DNA of 64,000 nt from Sorangium sp025924095 (lineage in GTDB: Bacteria; Myxococcota_A; Polyangia; Polyangiales; Polyangiaceae), in contig NZ_CP150356.1 of NCBI RefSeq assembly GCF_051521505.1, positions 3,410,001 to 3,474,000 of the forward strand. The letters are read 5' to 3'. This document shows positions 1 through 10,057 of this stretch, one piece after another (the stretch's first letter is position 1; each line of letters begins with the position of its first letter). The position numbers and the translations under genes are program-made. Under the pieces are notes generated by a model. The model saw only the letters and a program-made list of their open reading frames with translations. It did not search any database and was not told the origin of the DNA.

Positions 1-964
1 ACGCCTCGAGCCGCGCGTAGCGCTGGTCCGCGTCGCTGGCCTGGCCGGTCTTGTGGTCCTCTCCGCCCACGATGAGCACCTCGTCCGGGCCGTCGGCGCC
101 GTCGACGTTGGCCAGGCGGACGTAATGGAACGGCTCGGTCGTGTCCCAGTAGAGGCCCGGCGGGACGGCGTCCCGGGGCATGCGCAGGCCGATGACGTAG
201 GTCCTGTATCCCGCCTGCTTCATGTGCACGCGAATGCGCGGAATGAAGGGGGAATTCGTGGCGAGCACCGCCTGGCTCGCGACCACCTCGAGGCCCCGCG
301 CCGTCCTGACGACGACCTTGTGGGGCACCGCGTCCTCGTCGACGTCGACCACGTGCGCCAGCGTGTAGAGCTTGCCGCCGTCGCGCTCGATCGCCCGCGA
401 GAGCCCTGCGAGGTACCTGCGGATATGAAACTGTGCCTGATCGGGGAAACAGACCGCGGGGCCCGTGTCGAAATCGAGCAGCGGGGCCCGGTCGACGTAA
501 TGGGTCGAGCCGAGCCCGGCGCGGTGCGCGGCCTCGATCTCGTCGCGGAGCGTCATCGAGGGCGACCCCGGGGCCGCGAAGAGATAGCCGTGGACGCGCC
601 GGAAGTCGCAGTCGATCTCCTCTTCCTTGACGATGCGCTCGATGGTGTCGATGGCCGCCGTGTGGCTCCGCGCGGCCAGGCGCAGCCGGCTCACCTCGTG
701 GAGCTTCGCGAGCGAGGCCCAGCGCCTGTCGAGCGCGTGGGTGATGTGCGCGGTGGTGAGGCCCGACTCGCCCCCGCCGACCGCGCCGTTGTCGAGGACG
801 ACGACGCGCTTGCCGGCCTTCGCGAGGAGATACGCCGTCGTCAGCCCGGCGATCCCGGCGCCCACCACGCACACGTCCGCCGTGTGGTCGGTCGCGAGGG
901 GGGCCATGGGAGGGAGAACGGCGTGGGTCCAGGCGGTGTTCTTGTCGCAGGCTCGATCCGTCAT
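1..964 (-). CDS. FAD-dependent oxidoreductase (DAO family), 3' end outside window
   Basis: The reading frame is open from an ATG at 964 to the left edge of the window, giving about 321 residues without a stop. Near residues 24-40 is a dinucleotide-binding motif (VVGAGIAGLTTAYLLAKAG), followed by an E/D-type strand (VVVLDNG) and a GGGESGLTTAHI segment. These are typical of the glycine-oxidase/DAO fold that binds FAD. Family members often carry a C-terminal Rieske domain, but that part would lie outside the window. A GGAG Shine-Dalgarno sequence sits five bases before the ATG and supports this start. The ATG overlaps by four bases the stop of a 51-codon frame that itself overlaps the EEP lipoprotein gene, so all three could be one transcript. 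The substrate is unknown. Confidence 0.85.
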   Translation of the reverse strand, partial: MTDRACDKNTAWTHAVLPPMAPLATDHTADVCVVGAGIAGLTTAYLLAKAGKRVVVLDNGAVGGGESGLTTAHITHALDRRWASLAKLHEVSRLRLAARSHTAAIDTIERIVKEEEIDCDFRRVHGYLFAAPGSPSMTLRDEIEAAHRAGLGSTHYVDRAPLLDFDTGPAVCFPDQAQFHIRRYLAGLSRAIERDGGKLYTLAHVVDVDEDAVPHKVVVRTARGLEVVASQAVLATNSPFIPRIRVHMKQAGYRTYVIGLRMPRDAVPPGLYWDTTEPFHYVRLANVDGADGPDEVLIVGGEDHKTGQASDADQRYARLEA

Positions 965-1116
965 AAAATCTCCGCGTATGGACGCCAAGGGCTGCATCCC
1001 GGCGCTCGGTCTCGGTGGTCGGTCGTCTCGCCCGCCTCGCGCGAGGCGTGGTGCTCTGTCGCCGCCGGGGAGGCGCGGTGAAGCAGAATGCCCTGGCGGC
1101 GCGCCGGGCGCGTCAT
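961..1116 (-). CDS. Possible 51-residue linker ORF between EEP lipoprotein and oxidoreductase
   Basis: This small frame starts with an ATG that overlaps the stop of the EEP lipoprotein gene (ATGA). It ends with a TGA that overlaps the ATG of the FAD oxidoreductase (ATGA again). The predicted peptide is rich in Arg, His and Ala and resembles no family I know. The two four-base overlaps are what translationally coupled genes look like, but the composition is not convincing. It may be a coupling device or chance. Confidence 0.25.
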   Translation of the reverse strand: MTRPARRQGILLHRASPAATEHHASREAGETTDHRDRAPGCSPWRPYAEIL

Positions 1117-2396
1117 GAGTCGCGCCTCGACAGGGTGACGAGCAGCCCGTAATGGTCGGAATAGCCGCTCTTCACCTTCTTCTTGCCCGCCTCGATCGTG
1201 AGGCTCGACCGCATGATCTGGGCTCCGTACGCGTCGCCCTCGAAGCCGCGCAGCAGCACGTGGTCGATGAGCAGCCCGCGGGTGCCCTTCCCCCCGTCGA
1301 GGGGGTTGTCGAAGCAATACGTGCATTGCGCGTCCCCCTGGGACGCGTAGGGGTTCGCGAAGCCGCGCGCGAGCAGCCGGTTGTAATGGGCGGGCAGGCG
1401 CGCCGAGATCGAGGGCGCGATGGCGGGGCCGGTGTTGAGATCGCCGAGGAGCAGGGTCGCGCCGCGGCCGCCCGTCTTGCGGTCCACGTAGTCGAGGAGC
1501 GCGTCGATCTGCGCGGACTGGTCCTTCTGCCACGACGCGTTGCGGGGGTGCGGGACGCCCTCCAGGCTCGCCGTGAGGTGGGTGCAAAAGACGTGGAGCT
1601 CGCCGACGGAAGGGGGCGAGAGCCGGGTATAGAGCACGGCGCGGCGATCGATCGCGGACGGGAGCACCAGCGCGTCCCGCTCGAGGATCTCGGCGCTCGT
1701 CAGGACGGCGGTGCCGGAGGCCCCGGAGTAGGCCTCCACGGCCGCCGCGCCGCCGGCGCGCGCGGGGGGACGCGCGCCGGCGGCGCTGCTGTTCGTTCGC
1801 GCGCGAAGGCACGCTCGAGCAAGCTCGTCAGGCCCCTGCCGCGGGTTCGCAGAGAGGCAGTTGAAGCAACCGGGCGACAGGCTGGTGAGCCCCGCCGCGC
1901 AGCGCTGGAGAAGGCATGGTAGCAAGGCGTGCTGGGTCAAGCCGGCGCAGCTCTTCGCGGCGCACGCGACGAGCGGATCGGTCTCCTGCGGCGTGCAGCC
2001 GCCGTCCTCGTGGCCAGGGGGCAGCCTGAACGTGCTCGGCAACGTGCTGGACGTGGCGGAGGCGAGCTGCTGCCAGTGCTCCTCGAGCCAGAACTCCTGC
2101 ACGCAGAGCAGGTCCACGGGCTGCTCGGCAAGCGCGCGGATGAGCGGCTCCGCCCGCTCGTCGACATATTTCAGCACACCCATCGCGAGCCCGCCGTTGT
2201 AGGTGGCCACGCGAAACGGCGACGCCCGCGTTGGCCCGGCGCTCTCTCGCGCCGCGTCCTCCGGAGCTCCGGCCTGCGGCGCGACGCCGCCCTCGGGGGC
2301 GCCGACGCTCTCGCGGGCGCGGCTCTTGTCGCCGCTGCACGCCGAGAGCGCGAGCGCACAGAGGATCGTCGCGCGCTGAAGCCAAGCCGTCTGCAT
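1113..2396 (-). CDS. Endonuclease/exonuclease/phosphatase-family lipoprotein
   Basis: The 427-residue product starts with a lipoprotein signal peptide ending in the lipobox LSAC (Cys19), so it is probably anchored in the envelope. The EEP fold (DNase I/sphingomyelinase-like) is marked by the start strand RVATYNGG, the acidic LLCVQEFW motif, HVFCTHLTA, LLLGDLNT and the terminal SDHYGL. These provide the metal-binding Glu/Asp and the catalytic His. An unusual Cys-rich stretch (about ten Cys within 70 residues) is inserted between the first and middle motifs, which suggests disulfides outside the cytoplasm. An upstream in-frame ATG at 2423 is possible; 2396 is preferred because it gives a clean signal peptide. 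The substrate could be nucleic acid, phospholipid or phosphoinositide. Confidence 0.8.
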   Translation of the reverse strand: MQTAWLQRATILCALALSACSGDKSRARESVGAPEGGVAPQAGAPEDAARESAGPTRASPFRVATYNGGLAMGVLKYVDERAEPLIRALAEQPVDLLCVQEFWLEEHWQQLASATSSTLPSTFRLPPGHEDGGCTPQETDPLVACAAKSCAGLTQHALLPCLLQRCAAGLTSLSPGCFNCLSANPRQGPDELARACLRARTNSSAAGARPPARAGGAAAVEAYSGASGTAVLTSAEILERDALVLPSAIDRRAVLYTRLSPPSVGELHVFCTHLTASLEGVPHPRNASWQKDQSAQIDALLDYVDRKTGGRGATLLLGDLNTGPAIAPSISARLPAHYNRLLARGFANPYASQGDAQCTYCFDNPLDGGKGTRGLLIDHVLLRGFEGDAYGAQIMRSSLTIEAGKKKVKSGYSDHYGLLVTLSRRDS

Positions 2397-2833
2397 CAGG
2401 CTGCTGGACGATGCAGATCGCATACCGAGACCGCCCGCTGCTCCAGCACGGTGCGCTCGGCCGAAGTCGCCGCGCTCGTCGCGCGCCCGTGGTGAGGCAT
2501 TCCGCCACGATGAGACAAACCTGTACCGGGCGGGGACGCACGTGCCTGTCGCGCGCCGGAGCGCATCGCCTGTGTGGGGAGCAACGCGCGGGCGCGCTGT
2601 GGAGACGGGGCGCGCTGTGGAGACGGGACGTGCTGTGGAGGCGGAACCGGGAGGTAGCAGGTTGTCGCCCCGGATTTCGCCGAGACAGCTGTTGATTCGA
2701 TCGGCGGGCACGCGTACTCCAGCTCCACGACACAGCGGATAGGACGTTCGACACCCCACAGCGATGGGTACCGGACCATCCTCGGCTCCACCGAACACCC
2801 CGCGGCGCGGGTTCTTCGTCGAGACATGGAGGA

Positions 2834-4708
2834 ATGATGAGAGAGCACATCGTGACGAGAGTGGCCCAGATTGCTCTTCTGACGAGCATGGGGTTCCCGC
2901 TGGGCTGCGAGGGCTGCGACTCGGAGCCTGGCGGCGGAACCACCGCGTCGTCGAGCAGCGCCGGGGGCGCCGGCGGGGAGGGCGGTGAAGGTGGCGTCGG
3001 CGGCGAAGGGGGCGCGGGCGGCAGCGGCGCCGGCGGGGAGGGCGGGCAAGGCGGGAGCGGCGGCGCCGGGGGGCAAGGCGGCGCCGGGGGGCAAGGCGGG
3101 AGCGGCGGCGCCGGGGGGCAAGGCGGCGAGGGCGGCGCCGGTGGGCCGAGCGGCGTAGGGGGCGCCGGCGGGCAAGGCGGGAGCGGCGGCGCAGGTGAGG
3201 GCGGCGCCGGCGGGCCGAGCGGCGTCGGCGGCGCGGGCGGCAGCGGCGGCGCAGGGGGCGCGGGCGGCAGCGGCGGCGGCGAGCCTCCCGCGTTCCTCGG
3301 AGAGGCCCTCTGGGGGTTCGGCGCCGGCGAGGAGAAGAAAGAGAGCATCGAGGCGATCGCGGCGGATCAGGACGAGAACGTCGTCCTGGTCGGCGGCTTC
3401 GAGTCGGCGATCCACTTCGGCGGCGACGGCGACCGCCTCGCGAGCGAGGGCCGACACGACATCTTCGTGGTGAAGCTCGATGCGGCGGGCGGCCACGTCT
3501 GGAGCAAGCGCTTCGGCGACGGGTCCGAACAGTACGCGCTCGCGGTGGCCACGGACTCGAGCGGCAACGTCGTCGTCGCCGGCGAGTTCGAGGGGACCCT
3601 CAACTTCGGCGCGGACCCGAGCACGGCGCTCGTGAGCGCCGGCGGGCGGGACCTCTTCGTCGCCAAGCTCGACCCCGACGGCAACCACCTCTTCAGCAAG
3701 CGCTTCGGCGACGCGCTCGGCCAGTCCGCCACGGCCGTGGCCGTCACCGCGGAGGACGAGATCGTGGTCCTCGGCATCGTCGACGGCGCCATCAACTTCA
3801 GCGAGGATCCCGGGGCCGCGCTCACGGGCACCGGCAGCGCCAACGTCGTCGTCGCGAAGCTCGACGCCGCCGGCGGCCACCTCTGGAGCAAGCGATTCGG
3901 GTCTGCGAACAGCTGGCAGCGCTTCCGCAGCATCGCGGTCAGCGACTCGGCCCTTTACGCGACCGGCGCGTTCGGCGGCATCCTCGAGATCGACGGCCAG
4001 ATCGTGGAGAGCGCCGTCGACGGCGAGACCTCCGGCGCCGGAGGCGGCGGGGGCGGCGGCGTCGAGCCGATCTACGGCATCGACGGGCTCGTCGTCCGGT
4101 TCGATCTGGCGTCGGGCAGCCTGGTCTGGGCGCGCCCGCTGGGCGCCGCCGGCGAGCAGTACGCGAAGTTCGTCAGCGTGGGCCTCGACGGCCATCCCGT
4201 CGTCCTTGGCAACCACGGGGCGGCGTTCCGGGTCGGCTCGACCGACGTCGAGCACACCGAGGCGGCGGGATACGACCTCTACGTCGCCCGGCTCGACGCC
4301 GCGGCGGGCGAGCCGCTCGCCGCGCGCGCGTTCCTGTCCGACGGCGACGAGTTCGTCTGGGGCTTCTCGCAGGATCCCTGGGGCAACCACGTGCTGAGCG
4401 GCTACTTCACCAGGTCGCTGGCGCTCGGCGGAGCGCCCGTCTCGATCGGGGCGCCCGCCACGAGCGACGCGTTCGTCGCGAAGCTCAGCCCGGACTTCTC
4501 CGAGGAGCTCTGGTCCGATGTTTACCGGGATCAGTTCTTCTCGTACACCACCGCTCAGGCGATCACCGGCAGCGGGAACACGGTCGTGGCGGGCCTCTTC
4601 TTCGGCGAGCGGCTCGAGCTCGGCGAAGGCCTCCCCGCCCTCGATCACAGCGCGCCTGCGCGCGATCGCGGCAACGGCGACGTCTTCCTCGTCACCCTCT
4701 CGCCCTGA
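2834..4708 (+). CDS. Gly-rich-linker lipoprotein with repeated beta-propeller-like (SBBP-type) units
   Basis: The 624-residue product has an N-terminal signal followed by GCEGC (Cys near residue 25), consistent with a lipoprotein. Residues about 40-150 are nearly pure Gly with Ala, Ser, Glu and Gln (GGAGG-type units), a flexible spacer. The rest consists of repeats of 45-60 residues with the pattern D-x-x-G-x-x-x-W/F-S-K-R-F-G-D followed by VAVTxxxxVVVAGxFxGxxNFG. These are typical of SBBP/beta-propeller repeats in myxobacterial surface proteins. A GGAGG at 2828-2832 suits the second of two adjacent ATGs (2837) better than the first. The role is unknown; a surface-exposed binding protein is a reasonable guess. 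Confidence 0.8.
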   Translation: MMREHIVTRVAQIALLTSMGFPLGCEGCDSEPGGGTTASSSSAGGAGGEGGEGGVGGEGGAGGSGAGGEGGQGGSGGAGGQGGAGGQGGSGGAGGQGGEGGAGGPSGVGGAGGQGGSGGAGEGGAGGPSGVGGAGGSGGAGGAGGSGGGEPPAFLGEALWGFGAGEEKKESIEAIAADQDENVVLVGGFESAIHFGGDGDRLASEGRHDIFVVKLDAAGGHVWSKRFGDGSEQYALAVATDSSGNVVVAGEFEGTLNFGADPSTALVSAGGRDLFVAKLDPDGNHLFSKRFGDALGQSATAVAVTAEDEIVVLGIVDGAINFSEDPGAALTGTGSANVVVAKLDAAGGHLWSKRFGSANSWQRFRSIAVSDSALYATGAFGGILEIDGQIVESAVDGETSGAGGGGGGGVEPIYGIDGLVVRFDLASGSLVWARPLGAAGEQYAKFVSVGLDGHPVVLGNHGAAFRVGSTDVEHTEAAGYDLYVARLDAAAGEPLAARAFLSDGDEFVWGFSQDPWGNHVLSGYFTRSLALGGAPVSIGAPATSDAFVAKLSPDFSEELWSDVYRDQFFSYTTAQAITGSGNTVVAGLFFGERLELGEGLPALDHSAPARDRGNGDVFLVTLSP

Positions 4709-4838
4709 CGCATCCCGATCGAGGGCGCGGCGCTGCCGCGCGCCCCGCGCGCCGCTTCGCGGCGGTGCGCGCGAGCCGCTGGTGAATCCAGCTGCCGCGC
4801 GCACCCGAGCGCCGGCGTCCGCCGGGCGGCCGCGCGGA

Positions 4839-5216
4839 TCAGTGGGCGCGGCTCTGCGGGCCGGCCTCGACGTGTTGCTCGTCGCTGTCGCCCTGCTCGC
4901 GCTCGTCCTCGCCCTGCGCGGCGCTCGCGCCGTCGCCCCGCGCCTCGCCGCCCTTGCGGCCGATCTGGGCCATGTGCCCGCGGTTCTGGCTCACGGCCGC
5001 GCCGCCCTTGCGGCCGATCGCGGCCATGTGCTCGCGGTTGCGGCTCACGGCCGCGCCGCCCTTGCGGCCGGCCGCGCGCGCCTCCTCGGAGCTGAACTCG
5101 TGGGCCGTGCCCTTCTCGTGCGCGGCCTTGCCGCCCATGCTCGCGATCGAGCGTTGCTGCTTCTCATCCATCGCCGCGAACCCACGACTGCTGCTCTGCC
5201 CTTGTTGCTGTGCCAT
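4839..5216 (-). CDS. KGG-repeat stress-induced protein (YciG-like)
   Basis: The small hydrophilic 125-residue protein opens with GFAAMDEKQQRSIASMGGKAA, where a KGG motif reads GGKAAHEKG. It then has three further copies of an x-GRKGG-x-A unit separated by short SRNREHM or SQNRGHM spacers. KGG (stress-induced bacterial acidophilic repeat) proteins such as E. coli YciG respond to stationary phase and stress; their biochemical role is not established. The C-terminus is acidic and low-complexity. It converges with the upstream lipoprotein gene. Confidence 0.8.
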   Translation of the reverse strand: MAQQQGQSSSRGFAAMDEKQQRSIASMGGKAAHEKGTAHEFSSEEARAAGRKGGAAVSRNREHMAAIGRKGGAAVSQNRGHMAQIGRKGGEARGDGASAAQGEDEREQGDSDEQHVEAGPQSRAH

Positions 5217-5828
5217 GAGATGTCTCCTTGGTGTCTGGCGTATCGCTCAGCACCGTCACGGGGCAACCCAGGTGGCGTGCCTCGTCGGATCTCCGCTGAA
5301 CGATGTCGGCGGGAGGGGTGACTGCAACGTGGATGCCATGGAGAAGACCCCAGGGTTACTGGGCTTCTCCGGCGCAGATCCTGCGAGGCGCCCCGGATTT
5401 CCGTGCGAGCTCGCGAGCGTCCAGGATGCGTCCCGCCCGCCTCGAACGACAAGATTGCGTGCGGGCGCAAGCGCGTCGCGGCCCAGATCGCGATCCCGCC
5501 GCCGGCCTGCGCTGCTCAGCTTGCACCATGCGCTGCTCAGCCTGGCTGATCCCGGTTTCCAGCCAAGGATCCGCCGCGCGGCAGACTGCCTCACCGGCCC
5601 TGGGCGCGCGGGCCATCGCGCCTCGTTCCGCAGCGCGCTCGGCCGCGAGATCCGCGGCGAGCGGATGCACCCGAGCTCGCGAGCTCAGCGCATGTCGTTT
5701 GGCCTTCAGCGCTCTTCAGGGGCAGACGAGCCCGGCCATCCGCTCGCATCGGCGCCGCGCAGTCGCGGCGCTCGGTCGTTCGCCCGGAGAGATCTCACAT
5801 GAAGGCGAGAAGGCGGTAAGAGATGAAA

Positions 5829-6083
5829 TCATCGGAGTCTCACCCGCATCCGGACCCTCCTGCCCTGTTCAAAACAATGGACGTTGCACAGCGCCGCCGT
5901 CACCGGGATCGCCCAGGAGCCGTTGACGATCTCGTGGGGCAGGGGCTCGCCGTCCACCTCGATGCGCGCGCCGGTCGGCCGATGGGAGGAGGCCGGCGTC
6001 GCCGCGAACGGGGTGATCCAGACGTCACTGAGCTGTTCGCGTTCTCCATCACCGGCCTCCGACTGGCGCGGTGGGTGCAGCAT
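5829..6083 (-). pseudogene. Possible remnant or small hypothetical ORF
   Basis: This 84-codon reverse frame contains a stretch resembling real protein (ARIEVDGEPLPHEIVNGSW) but has no clear ribosome binding site or family. It lies alone in a non-coding region. It could be the tail of a decayed gene or chance. Confidence 0.2.
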
Positions 6084-6204
6084 GCGCGCAGATCCTGCGG
6101 AGCGCGCCGTCGCGCAGATTCTGCGCGCTCTGGCGCTCGGCAGCGCGGTGCCGGAAGCGAGAGAGCAAGGGGTGACACGCGTAGCAGCGGCTCCGCTGCG
6201 TCGC

Positions 6205-6249
6205 CGCGTTCGCACGCGCGCGAAGCGGGGTCGTGCGCGTGCGAACGCG
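6205..6249. repeat. 15-bp perfect inverted repeat
   Basis: Arms 6205-6219 (CGCGTTCGCACGCGC) and 6235-6249 (its exact reverse complement) are separated by 15 bases. In RNA this would be a very stable hairpin. There is no T-run on either side, so an intrinsic terminator is not obvious. It lies about 270 bp upstream of the PAP2 gene. Confidence 0.7.
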
Positions 6250-6519
6250 CACGCGGCCTGCCGCCGCGGCGGTAGGCTGCGCCGGGGGCGACGCTCCGGA
6301 GCGCGGCGGCGCCTTGCGGCTGTCACGCAGCGCGAAGCAGCCCGTCAAAAACTCGACGACCGGGTGGCCTCCGGGTTGCTCCCCGAGTTGCTGGCGCGTC
6401 GCGGATGTCACGGCGACGCCACACGTGATACAGAGCCACCTGACGCACCTGACGCCAACTGGCGCCAACTGACGTAAGCGACCCGCGCGCGCACCACGCC
6501 ATCCCTGGAACCTTCCCGT

Positions 6520-7545
6520 ATGCAAGAGAGGCTTACAACGGACTGTGATAAGGACGCCGGCTCCCGCGGCGTGGTCGACGTCGAGCGCGCCGGGGCGCTC
6601 CTCAGGGACGCGCTGCGCGGCCTGGTCGCCATGTTCACCCTCCAGGACGCGATCCTCATCGGTTATCTCGTCGTGACGACGGTCTGCTTGCTCGGCGCGC
6701 CGCCGAGCGCGGTGCGAGCGGAGTGCGTGCTCCGCAATCTGGCCGGCATCGCCGCGCTCGTGTCCCTCTGCGTGTTCGTGCGCCGCGCGACGTTCGTCCC
6801 TCGCCTGCTGCGGAGCGTGGTTTACCGCCTCTCGCTCGTCGGCGCCTTCCTCCTCAACTACCTCTCGCTCCGGACCATCCTGCCGACGGTCCGGAGCGAC
6901 AGCCTCGACGCGGAGCTCCTCCACCTCGACCTCCTCCTCTTCCAGGTCGAGCCGGCGCTCTGGATGGAGCGCTTCAACACGCGTCCGGTCGTGGAGTGGT
7001 TCTCCTTCTTCTACTTCAGCTACTTCTTCATCTGCTTTCTCTCGATGGCGCTGGCGGTCTGGGTCGCCCGCCTCGGCCGCGGCACGACCGAGTACGCGGT
7101 CGGCACCTCGCTCGTCTACTGCATTGGCCAGCTCGGCTACATGGCGGTCCCCGCCTACGGTCCCATCCAGGCGCTGAGCCACCTCTATCAGGGGCCGCTC
7201 GACGGCGGCTTCTTCTGGGGCTGTGTGAGCAGCGTCGTGCAGGCCGGCGGCGCGATGAAGGACGTCTTTCCCTCCCTGCACACGGCCGCGCCGCTCTGGT
7301 TCGCCCTGTACACGTTCCACCGCGCCCGCACGGACAGGCGCCTCTTCTGGCCGGCCGTGGTGGCCGCGTTCTTCTCCCTGAACATCATCATCTCCACCAT
7401 GCTCCTCCGCTGGCACTACGCGGTCGACGTGGTGGCCGGCGTCGCTCTGGCCGTCGGCGTGGCGTGGCTCACGCCTCGGCTCGTCCGCTGGGAAGAGGGC
7501 TTCCGGGCCCGGATGGACCAGCCGCAGCCGTGGAGCTTCAGGTGA
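6520..7545 (+). CDS. PAP2/inositol-phosphotransferase-like integral membrane protein
   Basis: The 341-residue product has at least six hydrophobic segments. It carries the PAP2 (phosphatidic acid phosphatase type 2) active-site motifs in its C-terminal half: KDVFPSLHTA (about 247-256), where the His acts in catalysis, and RWHYAVDVVAG (about 296-306), with the Arg and nucleophilic His. This order and the membrane topology match phosphatase/phosphotransferase enzymes acting on lipid phosphates, including inositolphosphorylceramide-synthase-like members. The exact substrate cannot be told. The start at 6520 follows only a weak ribosome binding site; an internal ATG at 6631 is an alternative. It stands alone and converges with the ABC exporter gene. 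Confidence 0.8.
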   Translation: MQERLTTDCDKDAGSRGVVDVERAGALLRDALRGLVAMFTLQDAILIGYLVVTTVCLLGAPPSAVRAECVLRNLAGIAALVSLCVFVRRATFVPRLLRSVVYRLSLVGAFLLNYLSLRTILPTVRSDSLDAELLHLDLLLFQVEPALWMERFNTRPVVEWFSFFYFSYFFICFLSMALAVWVARLGRGTTEYAVGTSLVYCIGQLGYMAVPAYGPIQALSHLYQGPLDGGFFWGCVSSVVQAGGAMKDVFPSLHTAAPLWFALYTFHRARTDRRLFWPAVVAAFFSLNIIISTMLLRWHYAVDVVAGVALAVGVAWLTPRLVRWEEGFRARMDQPQPWSFR

Positions 7546-7653
7546 GCTCGGCCCATCCCACCGGCACGCGGACGCGGAGACGATAGGCCGACCGCCGGGG
7601 CGCGGCCCCGCCCGAGGCGCCCGCGGCTCCCGGCCTGCTCGGGCCGACGCCGC

Positions 7654-9714
<2,061 letters not shown>

Positions 9715-9721
9715 GCGGCCC

Positions 9722-10057
9722 TCATGGCCCGGCCGTCACGGCGCGAAACCGGAACGTGGGGTCGCGGTCCGTGCCGCCCGGCCTCGCGGCGTGCCACCCG
9801 AGGTGGAGCGCGTAGCTCCCCAGGCGGCCGTCCCGCTCGAGCCGCTCCTCGGCGACGGGATCGCGAAGCTCGGCGAGCGGGCTCACGTAGAGGGCGTCGG
9901 TCGGGCAGTAGAGCTCGCACATGAAGCAGGTCTGGCAGTCTTCCTGGCGCGCGATGATAGGCGCCGCGCCGGGCCTCGCCTCGAAGACGTTGGTGGGGCA
10001 GACCTTGACGCAGAGGTTGCAGTCGATGCAGCGGGCGTCGCTCAAGAGCTCGATCAC
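9722..10057 (-). CDS. Dicluster 4Fe-4S ferredoxin (AprB-like partner)
   Basis: The 111-residue protein has two complete CxxCxxCxxxCP motifs (Cys10/13/16/20 and Cys41/44/47/51), enough for two [4Fe-4S] clusters. The start is a GTG whose last bases form the stop of the preceding flavoprotein gene (GTGA overlap). An AAGGAG six bases upstream supports this start. The overlap implies translational coupling and a physical partnership in which the ferredoxin carries electrons to or from the flavoprotein. The roughly 50-residue tail after the second cluster has no recognisable domain. Confidence 0.9.
   Translation of the reverse strand: MIELLSDARCIDCNLCVKVCPTNVFEARPGAAPIIARQEDCQTCFMCELYCPTDALYVSPLAELRDPVAEERLERDGRLGSYALHLGWHAARPGGTDRDPTFRFRAVTAGP

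Larger units (their letters stand above)
5217..6519. other. 1.3-kb stretch without a convincing gene, rich in palindromes
   Basis: No frame here has the codon pattern of the neighbouring genes. It holds a near-exact direct repeat of GCGCTGCTCAGC at about 5510-5545, two copies of a CGCAGA-T-TCTGCG-like palindrome near 6090-6130, a 7-bp hairpin at 6184-6199 and a 15-bp perfect inverted repeat at 6205-6249. Just upstream of the PAP2 gene, at 6438-6476, CTGACG/CGCCAACTG motifs recur closely spaced. One short reverse frame (5829-6083) reads somewhat like protein and may be a gene remnant. Confidence 0.5.

Noticed and set aside
1828..3348. Long Pro-rich reverse-strand reading frame over the Gly-rich lipoprotein
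   Set aside because: It is the antisense of GGC-rich Gly codons; GC-rich repeats keep many frames open and it has no start signal or domain.
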